Origin: Tropicimonas sp. IMCC34011
GTDB taxonomy: Bacteria; Pseudomonadota; Alphaproteobacteria; Rhodobacterales; Rhodobacteraceae
Length of the DNA stretch: 64,000 bases
Reading direction: 5' to 3'
Assembly (NCBI RefSeq): GCF_003390865.1
Contig: NZ_QMEJ01000003.1
Coordinates: forward strand, 62,001 to 126,000
In this document: piece by piece, positions 27,361 to 36,694 of the stretch
Layout: the number at the start of each line of letters is the position of its first letter
Numbering within the stretch: the stretch's first letter is position 1
Program-made: the position numbers and the translations under genes
The notes under the pieces: model-generated
Told to the model about the DNA's origin: nothing
Database searches by the model: none
What the model saw: only the letters and a program-made list of their open reading frames with translations

Positions 27361-29850
27361 ATGCTTCGTTTCCTCTTCTCCGGCCTTCTGATCCTTTTCG
27401 CGGCCCTTGCCGTGCCGCATGACGGGGTGGCTCAGCCGTTCCCGTTGCCCGGGCTTGGCCTCGGGAGCGGTGACGAGGCGGCCGCTCCCGAAGAGGAGGC
27501 GCCCGCGACCGAAGCGGAGACCGGGGAGGCCGGTGGCACCGATGCCGCTGATCCGGCCGAGGAGGCGATCGCCGCCAATCCCACGCAGGCCCTGATCGAC
27601 ATCCTCCGCGACGATGCCGCCCGCGATGCGCTGATCGCCGAGCTCGAGCAGGCGCAGGACGCGGCGAGCCTCGACGTCGCTCCGGCGGCGCCCGAGGGCG
27701 AAGCGCCGGGCGATACCGGCGGAACGGCGGACACCAGCGAGCCGTCCGACCTCGTCGAACCCGCCGCCGAGGGCGATGTCGCGGATAGCACGCCCAGCGT
27801 CGCCGGGCGGTTCGTCGGCTTTACCGAGGGGATCCTGGGAAGCTGGGCGGCGAGCATCTCGGATTTCGCGGACCGCGCGCAGCGCATTCCGCGTACGATC
27901 GCCCTTGCCTGGCGCGCGTTCGACCGGTCCCTGATGGAGAAGCTGGTTCTCGATCTCGGCCTCCTCTTCACCCTGACCTACGGCACGCTCCTCGTCGTGC
28001 GGCTGCTCGTGCGGCCGATCAGACGGCGCCTCGCCGCGAAGGCGCACAAGGCGAGCTGGGCCCGCACCTTCGGGATGCGTCTCATCGCCTCGCTGCTCGA
28101 CATCGTCACGATCCCGGTGGCGTCGGCCATCGCCGTGACCGCGATCGTGCTGAAGCAGGGCGGACCGGAGACGATCACGACACTTCAGCAGATCTTCATC
28201 AGCGCCTTCACCGTGGTCGAGATGTCCCGCATGGTCGGGCGCTTCGCCTTCTCGCCGCGCACCCCTGACCTGCGTCTCGTCACCCTGTCCGACGCCGCGG
28301 TGGTGAGCATCTGGCGCGTGGTGCAGATGCTGATCTACCTCCTGGGCTACGGGCAATTGCTGCTCGTGCCGGTGGTGAGCGAATCCATCTCTCCCTTCGT
28401 GGGGCGGGCGCTCTCGACCGTGCTCGGCGCCATCGTCGTGATCTTCCTGATCTTCTACGTCGTGATGCGCCGCGCAAAGGTGGCGCGCTGGATCTTCAGT
28501 CCGCCCGAAGACGGCGGCTACTTCGACACGCAGCGCGAACGGCTGGCCCGCATCTGGTACTGGCCCGTCGTCATCTACCTCGTGTTCCTTCTCGCCATCG
28601 TGCTGACGCGGCCGGGCAACGTCCTCCTGCCGCTGCTGTGGTCCACGGCGCTCGTCGTCGCGGCGGTCATCATCGGGCTCATGATTTCCACTGCGCTCAC
28701 GCGGACCATCGGGCGGCGGGTGACCGTGCCGACCGGCCTGACCCGGCGCATTCCGACGCTCCAGGCGAGGCTGAACGGTCTGATCCCGATGATCCTCAGG
28801 GTCCTGCGCCTCGTCGTGGTCCTCCTCGTCATAGCCGTTGTCGTGGACCTCATCGGACTGGTGGACATCAGCGGCGGCCTCGCATCCGAGCGGGGCGTCA
28901 TGATCATCGGCCGGATCATCAGCTTCGGCATCGTGATCGCGATCACGGGCGCCATCTGGCTCGCGCTCGCGTCCTGGGTGGATTACCGGCTCAATCCCTT
29001 CGTCGGCTCCGTTCCGACGCCGCGGGAAACGACGCTGCTCACCCTGTTCCGCAACGGCGCGACCATTGCCCTCGTGATCGTCGCGCTGATGGTGTCGCTG
29101 GCGCAGCTCGGCATGAACATCGGACCGCTTCTCGCCTCCGCCGGTGTCCTCGGCCTCGCGATCTCCTTCGGTGCGCAGAAGCTGGTGGAGGACATCATCA
29201 CCGGTGTCTTCATCCAGTTCGAGAACGCGATGAATGTCGGGGACGTGGTGACCGTAGGCGGCGTGTCCGGCGTGGTGGAGAAACTGACCGTGCGGTCCGT
29301 GACGCTCCGCGACCTGTCCGGCGTGGTGCACATGATCCCGTTCAGCTCGGCGTCCATGGTGTCCAACTTCATGCGCGATTTCAGCTATTACCTGTGCGAC
29401 ATGGGCGTCGCCTATCGCGAGGACGTCGAGGAGGTGAAGCGCGCGATGCACGAGGCCTTCGACGAGCTTCGCGCGGATTCCTACTTCGCGGACCTGATCC
29501 TCGACGATCTCGAGATGATGGGCCTCGACAGCTTCGGGGACAGCGCCATCGTCGTTCGCGCGCGGATCAAGACGCTGCCGGGATCCCAGTGGGAAACGGG
29601 CCGGGCCTACAACGCCATTCTCAAGCGCGTCTTCGATCGGTACGGCATCGAGATCCCCTTCCCGCACCAGACCGTCTATTTCGGCGAGGACCAGCGCGGC
29701 GCGGCCCCGCCCGTTCACGTGGTCATGGAGCACGGATCGGGCCGCGGGCCGGGGACGGAGCCCCCGACGCCCGAGACGAGCGGCCCGATGCCGCGGGATG
29801 CCGACGTCGCGACCCCCGAAGCGCCCGACGGCAACGTGGCGCGGGACTAA
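27361..29850 (+). CDS. Large MscS-family mechanosensitive channel
   Basis: 829 aa from the ATG at 27361, which begins a signal-like hydrophobic stretch (MLRFLFSGLLILFAALAVPH). A long acidic, Ala/Glu-rich periplasmic segment (about residues 40-150) precedes about ten membrane spans. The pore-lining helix and MscS beta domain are near the C-terminus: GVLGLAISFGAQKLVEDIIT, ENAMNVGDVVTVGGVSGVVE, IPFSSASMVSNF. The size and layout resemble YbdG/YbiO/MscK-like channels rather than small MscS. It protects against osmotic downshock. No operon partner is obvious. Confidence 0.87.
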   Translation: MLRFLFSGLLILFAALAVPHDGVAQPFPLPGLGLGSGDEAAAPEEEAPATEAETGEAGGTDAADPAEEAIAANPTQALIDILRDDAARDALIAELEQAQDAASLDVAPAAPEGEAPGDTGGTADTSEPSDLVEPAAEGDVADSTPSVAGRFVGFTEGILGSWAASISDFADRAQRIPRTIALAWRAFDRSLMEKLVLDLGLLFTLTYGTLLVVRLLVRPIRRRLAAKAHKASWARTFGMRLIASLLDIVTIPVASAIAVTAIVLKQGGPETITTLQQIFISAFTVVEMSRMVGRFAFSPRTPDLRLVTLSDAAVVSIWRVVQMLIYLLGYGQLLLVPVVSESISPFVGRALSTVLGAIVVIFLIFYVVMRRAKVARWIFSPPEDGGYFDTQRERLARIWYWPVVIYLVFLLAIVLTRPGNVLLPLLWSTALVVAAVIIGLMISTALTRTIGRRVTVPTGLTRRIPTLQARLNGLIPMILRVLRLVVVLLVIAVVVDLIGLVDISGGLASERGVMIIGRIISFGIVIAITGAIWLALASWVDYRLNPFVGSVPTPRETTLLTLFRNGATIALVIVALMVSLAQLGMNIGPLLASAGVLGLAISFGAQKLVEDIITGVFIQFENAMNVGDVVTVGGVSGVVEKLTVRSVTLRDLSGVVHMIPFSSASMVSNFMRDFSYYLCDMGVAYREDVEEVKRAMHEAFDELRADSYFADLILDDLEMMGLDSFGDSAIVVRARIKTLPGSQWETGRAYNAILKRVFDRYGIEIPFPHQTVYFGEDQRGAAPPVHVVMEHGSGRGPGTEPPTPETSGPMPRDADVATPEAPDGNVARD

Positions 29851-29859
29851 AGGGGCAGG

Positions 29860-29897
29860 GAAGCGGGCGAACGCCGGAGATGCCGGGCGTCCGCTTC
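29860..29897 (+). terminator. Bulged stem-loop after the MscS-type gene
   Basis: GAAGCGG (29860-29866) pairs with CCGCTTC (29891-29897), and inner ACGCC (29871-29875) pairs with GGCGT (29886-29890), with a four-base bulge. No T-tract follows, so the terminator function is only probable. Confidence 0.4.
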
Positions 29898-29968
29898 CAC
29901 TCCGCCCGCCCCGTCTTCATCTTCGCGCATCGCCCCGCATCGACGGCCCCCCGGCGGCGTGCTACCTC

Positions 29969-32269
29969 ATGCCCATGTCTGATCTTCCCACAAAGGCGCA
30001 GGTTCTGGACTGGATCTCGGAGCATCCGACCCAGACGTCCAAGCGCGACATCGCCAAGGCCTTCGGCGTGAAGGGCGCGGCCCGGATCGACCTCAAGCGC
30101 CTGCTCAAGTCGCTGGAGGACGAGGGCAAGCTCGAGAAACGTCGCAAGACCTACCGCGATCCCGATGGCCTGCCGCCCGTCACCGTGCTGACGATGATGG
30201 CGCCGGATGCGAATGGCGATCTCTTCGCCCGGCCGATGGAATGGCATGGCGAGGGGCCGGAGCCGCGGATCCTCTACCTGCCGCGCACCGCGGATGCCGC
30301 TCTCGGTGCCGGGGACAGGATTCTCGGGCGCCTGACCGAGGTCAAGGACGAGGACTACCGCTACGAGGCGCGTCTCATCCGCAAGATCGCCGCCTCCCCG
30401 CGCCACACGCTCGGCATCTACCGCAAAGGGGCCGAGGGCGGGCGGATCGTCCCGATCGACAAGGGCTCTGACAAGGAGTGGCACGTCTCTCCCGGCCACG
30501 CGCTCGATGCGAAGGACGGCGAGCTGGTCGAGGCGGAGCAGGCCGGTCCCCGCGGCCGCATGGGCCTGCCCGCCGCGCGCATCGTGCAGCGCCTCGGCGA
30601 TCCCTCCGCCCCGCGCTCCGTCTCCCTCATCGCGATCCATCAGCACGGGATCCCGAACGTCTTCCCCGAGGAGGTTCTGGAAGCCGCGGATGCCGCCAAG
30701 CCACAGGGCCTCAAGGGGCGCGAGGATCTTCGGCATCTGCCCCTCGTCACCATCGACCCCGCCGATGCGCGGGACCATGACGACGCGGTCTATGCCCATG
30801 CGGACGACGATCCCAAGAACGAGGGCGGTCATGTCGTCTGGGTCGCGATCGCCGATGTCGCCGCCTACGTCCGTCCGGACTCCCCGCTCGACCGGGAGGC
30901 CCGAAGCCGCGGCAACTCCACCTATTTCCCCGACCGCGTCGTGCCGATGCTGCCCGACCGGCTTTCGGGCGATCTCTGCTCGCTTCACGAAGGCGTCCCC
31001 CGTGCCGTGATCGCCGTCCGCATGCGCTTCGATGCGAGTGGGGCGAAGGTGGATCACACGTTCCACCGGGGCCTCATGCGCTCCGCCGCGTCCCTGACCT
31101 ACGAGGACGTGCAGCAGGCGATGGACGGCACTCCCGGCGACAAGGCCGGCCCGCTGATGGACGACGTGATCGCCCCGCTCTACGCCGCCTACGATGCCCT
31201 CAGGACCGCGCGCGCTCGGCGGCAGCCGCTGGAACTGGACCTGCCCGAACGGCGGATCATCCTCGATGACGACGGACAGGTGCAGTCCGTCGCCTTCCGG
31301 GACCGGCTCGACGCGCACAAGCTCATCGAGGAGTTCATGGTCGCGGCCAACGTCGCTGCCGGCGAGACACTGACGGAGAAGAAGACACCGCTTCTGTTCC
31401 GGGTTCACGAAGAGCCGTCGCCCGAGAAGCTCGAGGCGCTGCGTGAGGTGGCAAAGGCGTCCGGCTACGGTCTTGCGAAGGGGCAGGTCCTGCGCACCGC
31501 GGATCTGAACCGTCTCCTCGAGCAGGCGGCCGGGAGCGACACCGCCGAGCTGATCAACCTCTCCACCCTGCGCTCCATGACGCAGGCCTACTACTCGCCG
31601 CAGAACTTCGGCCATTTCGGCTTGGCCCTGAAAACCTACGCCCACTTCACCTCGCCCATCCGCCGCTATGCGGATCTTATCGTCCACCGCGCGCTCATCA
31701 CGGCGCATGGCTGGGGCAATGACGGTCTGTCCGAGCGGGAGATCGAGGAGATCGAGGCGACCGCGAAACACATCTCGGATACTGAGCGCCGCTCGATGGC
31801 GGCCGAGCGGGACACGATCGACCGCTATCTGGCGGCTTATCTCTCGGACCGTGTCGGCACCGAGGAAACCGGGCGGATCAGCGGCATCGCGCGCTTCGGC
31901 GTCTTCGTGAAGCTGGACGAGAGCGGGGCGGACGGGCTGGTGCCGATCCGGTCCCTCGGAAACGAGTTCTTCCACCACGATCCCGAAACGCAGACGCTGA
32001 TGGGCGCCGATACCGGCCGGGAGATCGCCCTGGGGCAGCGTGTCCTCGCGCGGCTGGTGGAGGCGGTGCCGATCACCGGCGGCCTGATGCTGGAACTCCT
32101 CGAGATCGAGGGCGAAGGCATGGGCGGCGGAGCGCGCCCCGGCCGCGGATCCAAGCGACGCGGCAAGCCCGGCGGAGGCCCGGTGCGGCGCAAGCCCGGT
32201 CAGGCCAAGGCCCGCAGCGACGCGACGAAGAAGAAGAGCGCCCGGAAGGTCGTCCGCAAGCGCAAGTAG
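29969..32269 (+). CDS. rnr: Ribonuclease R
   Basis: 3'-5' exoribonuclease that degrades structured RNA, 766 aa. An N-terminal HTH-like domain (STSK-type DIAKAFGVKGAARIDLKRLL) is followed by cold-shock domains, then the RNB catalytic domain with the acidic site VTIDPADARDHDDAVYA and the tract DRVVPMLPDRLSGDLCSLHE, YAHFTSPIRRYADLIVHRAL, and an S1 domain (TGRISGIARFGVFVKLDESG). The C-terminal tail is very basic (KRRGKPGGGPVRRKPGQAK and more), as in RNase R. Two in-phase ATGs lie six bases apart; I took the first, and 29975 is equally possible. Confidence 0.95.
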   Translation: MPMSDLPTKAQVLDWISEHPTQTSKRDIAKAFGVKGAARIDLKRLLKSLEDEGKLEKRRKTYRDPDGLPPVTVLTMMAPDANGDLFARPMEWHGEGPEPRILYLPRTADAALGAGDRILGRLTEVKDEDYRYEARLIRKIAASPRHTLGIYRKGAEGGRIVPIDKGSDKEWHVSPGHALDAKDGELVEAEQAGPRGRMGLPAARIVQRLGDPSAPRSVSLIAIHQHGIPNVFPEEVLEAADAAKPQGLKGREDLRHLPLVTIDPADARDHDDAVYAHADDDPKNEGGHVVWVAIADVAAYVRPDSPLDREARSRGNSTYFPDRVVPMLPDRLSGDLCSLHEGVPRAVIAVRMRFDASGAKVDHTFHRGLMRSAASLTYEDVQQAMDGTPGDKAGPLMDDVIAPLYAAYDALRTARARRQPLELDLPERRIILDDDGQVQSVAFRDRLDAHKLIEEFMVAANVAAGETLTEKKTPLLFRVHEEPSPEKLEALREVAKASGYGLAKGQVLRTADLNRLLEQAAGSDTAELINLSTLRSMTQAYYSPQNFGHFGLALKTYAHFTSPIRRYADLIVHRALITAHGWGNDGLSEREIEEIEATAKHISDTERRSMAAERDTIDRYLAAYLSDRVGTEETGRISGIARFGVFVKLDESGADGLVPIRSLGNEFFHHDPETQTLMGADTGREIALGQRVLARLVEAVPITGGLMLELLEIEGEGMGGGARPGRGSKRRGKPGGGPVRRKPGQAKARSDATKKKSARKVVRKRK

Positions 32270-32344
32270 GGCCGCCCGTTCACCGCGCTTGACGCAACGT
32301 CCACCGTCTGCCTCTAATCGGGGCATTCAGAGGACGATTTGTCG

Positions 32345-33436
32345 ATGCTCAATTTTCCCGCTGCCCGGATGACGGACACGCATGTCTGCGCGCTGTGCCC
32401 CGCTCCTGCCGGCCCGATCCTGCCGCCCTGCTGCCCCACCGTCCTGACGGCGAAGCTTCCGCAGGCGCGGATGACCGACCGGCTCCTGTGCATCCCGCCC
32501 CTGCCCACCGGCTCGGATGTCATCATCTTCGGCTCGCCCACCGTCCTCGTCGGCAAGCTTCCCGCCGCGCGGATGTTCGATCCCGTCGTCAAGCTCGGCG
32601 TGATCGCGAAGGGGGAGCCGACTGTCCTCATCGGCGTCATGGGCATTTCCTTCCCCGGAACGCTCGGCCTCCTGTCGACCTGGATGCTGCGGCAGCTGAG
32701 GGACATCGTCCTGAAGAAGCTCGAGACCTTCGAGGACGACGACGACGATTTCGAGATCGAGATCTTCAAGAACGACTGGCTGAAGATCGGGTCGGTGAAG
32801 TGGACGTCGGAGGCGAAGGCCGAGGGCTGGCTCGGCAAGTTCTCGGGCAAGTTCGAATTCGTCTGGGTCGAGCTCGACGGCGTCGGCCACGTCGATGTGC
32901 CGTTCATCGGCGGCGTCGGTGTGGCCGGGAAGTATCAGGCGGTTCCGGTCGAGGTCAGTCTCAAGGGCGGCATCGTCCACGGCGCAGACATCGAGGGCAA
33001 GGCCGGGATCGCAGGTGCGAAGGGCACCGCGGGCGGCTTCATCGGCAGCGATCCGAACAACCCGGCCTACGAGGTGGGTGTCGCGGGGAATTTCCTTCAA
33101 GCCGAGGCGCACGGGCAGGGGGTCCTCGGCGAGGGGGGGTACTATACCGGCATCGGTGCGCGCGGAAAGGCGGCGGCGGAGGTCGCCTCGGGCGATGTCT
33201 ACGAAGAGCGCAATGTCTTCGTCACCGAGGACACGACGGTCAGCGAGCGCGCGAAGGCCAGCGGCGCGCTCGGAACGGCCGGCGGCGAGGTCGGCGGCTG
33301 GGCGGTGCAGAACAAGGAGACGGGGCGCGTCCATACGGGCGGCACGGGAGAGCTGAAGGTCGGCGCCGGGATTGGCGTCTCGGGGGATGTCTCCGCAGGC
33401 AAGCCCTACACGGATCGGGGCAACAGGCCCATCTGA
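32345..33436 (+). CDS. PAAR-motif protein with glycine-rich C-terminal domain (putative T6SS tip/effector)
   Basis: 363 aa. The first 100 residues contain the PAAR pattern: FPAARMTDTHVCALC, CCPTVLTAKLPQARMTD, GSPTVLVGKLPAARMFD. This forms the zinc-stabilised cone at the tip of a type VI secretion spike. After a hydrophobic segment (GVMGISFPGTLGLLS) comes a 250-residue Gly/Ala-rich C-terminal domain with repeated short strands (GGVGVAGKYQAVPVEVSLKG, GKAGIAGAKGTAGGFIG) and no toxin motif I recognise. I chose the ATG at 32345; a TTG at 32339 is an alternative. The DcrB-like gene starts 5 bp after the stop, which suggests a cargo and chaperone pair. Confidence 0.8.
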   Translation: MLNFPAARMTDTHVCALCPAPAGPILPPCCPTVLTAKLPQARMTDRLLCIPPLPTGSDVIIFGSPTVLVGKLPAARMFDPVVKLGVIAKGEPTVLIGVMGISFPGTLGLLSTWMLRQLRDIVLKKLETFEDDDDDFEIEIFKNDWLKIGSVKWTSEAKAEGWLGKFSGKFEFVWVELDGVGHVDVPFIGGVGVAGKYQAVPVEVSLKGGIVHGADIEGKAGIAGAKGTAGGFIGSDPNNPAYEVGVAGNFLQAEAHGQGVLGEGGYYTGIGARGKAAAEVASGDVYEERNVFVTEDTTVSERAKASGALGTAGGEVGGWAVQNKETGRVHTGGTGELKVGAGIGVSGDVSAGKPYTDRGNRPI

Positions 33437-33441
33437 CGCCA

Positions 33442-34461
33442 ATGGATATCCCGGTTCCCTTTCTGAAATCCCTCACGATCCCGGCGGACCAGCTCCGGGG
33501 GACGCTCGTTCAGGTGCCTTACGTCAATCCCGGTGCCCCGGAATTCGGCTTCACGGTGAACGTGCCGGCCAACTGGGACATCAGCACCTATCCCGAGGAA
33601 GCGCCCTCGCCCGATCTCTCCCCCCGCCTCCTGCTCCATGCCAGTCCCGATGCCGGGCGCCAGATCGAACTCTGCATCTTCGCCACCGTCCTGACGCGGG
33701 AAGTGAACCCGGTGGACTGGGCCGACGGGTGGCTGGAGCTGGGCGGCCAGGGCATCGTCCATGCGCGCACCTGGAAAACCGAGTACGGTATCCTGATCGA
33801 TGCGCTGACCCATGCCGCCGACAGGGACGTCAAAGGCGTGCGCCGGTTCATGACGATCAAGGACGGGCCTCGCCTTTTCGTCATCGAGGCACGGATCCGG
33901 GCGGAGGATGCGGGCGCGGCAAATTTCGTCCAGAACGTCCTTCTCGCAGCGATCCAGAGCTTTGCGCTCAGCCGGGCCACGAAGGAGCGGTTTGCCGAGC
34001 CGTTCGACATGAAGGCGCTGCCCGGGCGGGTTCCCCTCGTCTTCCCGTTTCCGTCCTCATGGGAGGAGAGCGAGATCCCCGACGCGCCGGAGGGGGGATC
34101 CGGGCTTCTTCTCGACAACGCCGGGGCCGGCTCGATCCTCGTCGTCTCGGCGCCCGGATGCGATGCGTCGGAAGAGATCGAGGACGCGGCGCTCGACCGG
34201 ATCGGTGCCCGGATCGACGTGAAGAGAATGGACGACGCCTACATCGCGGTGCCGAGATCGGTGATGAACGTCATCTCCCGGCAGGGTATCGGCCAGCAGG
34301 GGGATGCCATGGTGACGCTCGTGACGGGACGGATCGAGACCCCGGACGTCTCTGCCGCCGCCATCCTCGTCGCCCCCTCGCAGGATACGAGTCCCCAGGG
34401 CTTCGCCATCGCCCGCCGCGCCTTCGAAGTGCTGGTCGAGGAGATGCAGCCGGCACGATGA
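33442..34461 (+). CDS. DcrB/DUF1795-like protein, probable tandem domains
   Basis: 339 aa cytoplasmic-looking protein with no signal peptide. Two similar halves can be seen: residues about 25-175 (FGFTVNVPANWDISTYPEEA through VQNVLLAAIQSFALS) and about 190-335 (VPLVFPFPSSWEESEIPDAP through ARRAFEVLVEE). The pattern of a short hydrophobic strand, 'P..W', then strands and a C-terminal helix is that of DcrB/DUF1795 proteins, the family that includes the Eag chaperones of T6SS effectors. It starts 5 bp after the PAAR gene. The family assignment is by pattern and moderately secure; the chaperone role is inferred. Confidence 0.6.
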   Translation: MDIPVPFLKSLTIPADQLRGTLVQVPYVNPGAPEFGFTVNVPANWDISTYPEEAPSPDLSPRLLLHASPDAGRQIELCIFATVLTREVNPVDWADGWLELGGQGIVHARTWKTEYGILIDALTHAADRDVKGVRRFMTIKDGPRLFVIEARIRAEDAGAANFVQNVLLAAIQSFALSRATKERFAEPFDMKALPGRVPLVFPFPSSWEESEIPDAPEGGSGLLLDNAGAGSILVVSAPGCDASEEIEDAALDRIGARIDVKRMDDAYIAVPRSVMNVISRQGIGQQGDAMVTLVTGRIETPDVSAAAILVAPSQDTSPQGFAIARRAFEVLVEEMQPAR

Positions 34462-34500
34462 GCGCCGCCTTTGCCCATCTGGGCGCCCTCCGCCCTTTCA

Positions 34501-34530
34501 TCTTTCTTCAAATACCCCCGCCGGAGGCGG
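34501..34530 (-). terminator. Rhodobacteraceae-type intergenic stem-loop
   Basis: CCGCC-GGA-GGCGG (34518-34530) is flanked on the plus-strand 5' side by TTCTTCAAATAC. Read on the minus strand, the hairpin is followed by a T/A-rich tract (GGGGGTATTTGAAGAAAG). I recall this element as common between genes in Rhodobacteraceae. The 264 bp gap (34462-34725) holds no other gene that I can support. Confidence 0.5.
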
Positions 34531-34725
34531 TCCGCCGCTGGCAGCCGGCGCGTCTGCCGGCCCGGGGCGTGCGCGTCGCCACAGGCTTTCAGGTCCTTAA
34601 CCATTCTCACAGCTTCGCGAGTTTTGCCCCGCCGCAGCACGGCTCTCCTTCCGCGATGGCCCGTGGGTGCGTATCCTCGCCGAAAAACACGCTGCACGAG
34701 CAGTGACAATAACGAGGGCAGAGAC

Positions 34726-35982
34726 ATGAAACGAATGATGGCGACGGGATTGATACTGGCTGGCGTGGCGTTCGGGCCGATGGGCTGCGCCGGACCGGTG
34801 GAAACGTCGATACGGCCGGGGGCTCGGCCAGCCGGAGGGCCTGTGAGCATTCAACCGACCCGCAACGCGGGATTCGACCAGTGGATCGCCGGCTTCACCG
34901 CGCGGGCGCAGAATCAGGGCATCCGGGGCGAGACCCTGTCCCGCGCCTTTGCCGGCGTGACCTACGATGAGGATGCGATCCGGCGGGACCGCAGCCAGGC
35001 CGAGTTCCACAAGGCGATCTGGGAGTATCTAGACGGTGCGGTCAGCACCGCCCGCATCGCGAACGGCCGCGATGCGCTGGCCCGGCATCAGGGGACCCTC
35101 TCGGCCATCGAGGCGCGGTACGGCGTTCCGGCCGAGGTCGTCACGGCGGTCTGGGGCATGGAAAGCGCGTACGGCGCGATGCGCGGCTCGTCGGACATCG
35201 TCAGCTCCCTGTCCACCCTCGCCTATGACGGGCGGCGGGGCGAGTTCTTCGAGGCACAGCTCATCGCCGCTCTGAAGATTCTGCAGTCGGGAGACGTGGC
35301 GCCACGCTCCATGACCGGCAGCTGGGCCGGGGCGATGGGCCATACGCAGTTCATGCCGACCTCCTATCTCGATTACGCCGTGGACTTCAGGGGAGACGGC
35401 CGGCGGGACATCTGGTCCGACGATCCGACCGACGCGCTCGCCTCGACCGCGAACTATCTCGCGAAGCACGGCTGGAACCGGGGCCAGCCCTGGGCCGTCG
35501 AAGTGGTCCTTCCGCAGGGCTTCGACGCCGCGCTGACGGGGAAGGAGACGAAGCGGCGACCGTCCGACTGGGCGCGGCTCGGCGTGCGGTCCGTTTCGGG
35601 CGGCTCGGTCCCGGATCACGGGCAGGCGTCCATCCTCATCCCGGCGGGCATCAACGGTCCCGCCCTGATGATCTTCGACAACTTCCGCGTCATCGAGCGC
35701 TACAACTCCGCCGACGCCTACGTGATCGGCGTGGGCCACCTCTCCGACCGCATCGCGGGCTCGGGGCCGATCCGTGGTGCCTGGCCACGGGGGGAGCGTC
35801 CCCTCGCCCTCACCGAGCGCAAGGAGCTCCAGGAGCGGTTGACTCTGGCCGGCTTCTCCACCGGCGGTGTCGACGGGAAGATCGGGCCGGACACGACCGC
35901 CGCGATCCGCCAATGGCAACGCTCCGTCGGCCTCGCACCGGACGGGTTCGCCTCCGCCGCGGTCCTGGCAAAGCTGCGCTGA
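34726..35982 (+). CDS. Lytic murein transglycosylase, MltB family
   Basis: 418 aa cell-wall enzyme that cleaves glycan strands to 1,6-anhydro muropeptides. The start at 34726 follows GAGGGCAGAG. The hydrophobic N-terminus ends in GPMGC (Cys21), an atypical lipobox, so it may be a lipoprotein. Catalytic Glu146 is in AVWGMESAYGAMRG. Other family blocks are SWAGAMGHTQFMPTSYLDYA and STANYLAKHGWNRGQPW. A C-terminal peptidoglycan-binding domain is present (GVDGKIGPDTTAAIRQWQRS). It closes the core-like part of the window; debris follows. Confidence 0.93.
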   Translation: MKRMMATGLILAGVAFGPMGCAGPVETSIRPGARPAGGPVSIQPTRNAGFDQWIAGFTARAQNQGIRGETLSRAFAGVTYDEDAIRRDRSQAEFHKAIWEYLDGAVSTARIANGRDALARHQGTLSAIEARYGVPAEVVTAVWGMESAYGAMRGSSDIVSSLSTLAYDGRRGEFFEAQLIAALKILQSGDVAPRSMTGSWAGAMGHTQFMPTSYLDYAVDFRGDGRRDIWSDDPTDALASTANYLAKHGWNRGQPWAVEVVLPQGFDAALTGKETKRRPSDWARLGVRSVSGGSVPDHGQASILIPAGINGPALMIFDNFRVIERYNSADAYVIGVGHLSDRIAGSGPIRGAWPRGERPLALTERKELQERLTLAGFSTGGVDGKIGPDTTAAIRQWQRSVGLAPDGFASAAVLAKLR

Positions 35983-36486
35983 GGCCTGCCGGAGATGACT
36001 TCGCCGGGTGTTCCCAAAGGGTTGAAATTAGGCGTTTTATCAGGTCAGGCGGTGTTCGGTTTGTCCAAGCTGTGTGCAGGCAGAGTACAATCTTGTATCC
36101 GGCCCTGGTGGCGCTTTGGTCTCCCTTCCGAATGTGAGATCGACCATGATCTCGGCTGATCGATGAGGATGACTGGGCTACGGCCTTCGTCTACTCTTCG
36201 AGCGTGGAACTGGGCGGTCGGATCGCATGGGGCATCGTCCATGCACGAGCTCTTCCGCACGCACCGCTCGTCTCGAAGCATGCGTTCCAAGTCGTCGCCG
36301 AGCAGCGTTTCGGTGAGCATGCGGGCAGTGAAGAGCGAGAGTGCGAGGAGGTGCTCGTTATCGAGAACTCAGGCGTGTCGAAGATTGGATGCCGGCTCCA
36401 TGACCTGCCGCACATGATCGCCGGCACCGCTGAAGATCGACCCGATCAGAACCCGTTCCGCGGCGCGGCCGGCCGAAAGCGCGGCG
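35983..36486. other. Gene-poor debris region
   Basis: About 500 bp with no intact gene. Short open frames exist on both strands without ribosome sites. A minus-strand stretch around 36090-36480 reads ALSAGRAAERVLIG then, past a stop, NEHLLALSLFTARMLTETLL. This faintly resembles the end of an M41-type peptidase, but the similarity is too weak for a call. The region looks like decayed sequence at an island boundary. Confidence 0.5.
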
Positions 36487-36690
36487 ATGCGGGCGGGATG
36501 TCCTGCTGCGGTCTATGTCGAACTGCCGGTTACCGAGCTGCAAGGGCTGGCCGTGGCCGACCCGCCGCCTATCCACTGTAACCAGTTCGATCGCATTCGG
36601 GTCGCCCAGTCCCGCACCGAGGCGATACCGCTCCTGACCGCCGACGCGCAGGTTGCGGCCCATGGCGGCCGGGCTGAACGGGTTGCCTGA
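36487..36690 (+). pseudogene. C-terminal remnant of a VapC-type PIN-domain toxin
   Basis: The last about 60 codons of a PIN ribonuclease are recognisable: ELPVTELQGLAVADPPPIH followed by NQFDRIRVAQSRTEAIPLL and TADAQVA. The two late acidic residues of the PIN active site (Asp of FDR and Asp of TAD) remain. The N-terminal half with the first catalytic Asp is missing, and no antitoxin gene is next to it. PPPIHCNQFDR departs from the common LPPIHRDPFDR, consistent with decay. Confidence 0.6.
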
Positions 36691-36694
36691 CCGT

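Noticed and set aside
27028-29733. 900-codon minus-strand frame opposite the MscS-type gene
   Set aside because: Low-complexity His/Asp/Arg/Glu composition and no ribosome site. It is the shadow of the real channel gene.
29723-32326. Long minus-strand frame opposite ribonuclease R
   Set aside because: Antisense of a conserved enzyme with complete motifs; no recognisable domain in the shadow.
36045-36480. Possible remnant of an M41/FtsH-like peptidase on the minus strand
   Set aside because: A GRAAERVLIG-like stretch and a helical tail separated by a stop are suggestive, but the match is too short and degenerate to call.
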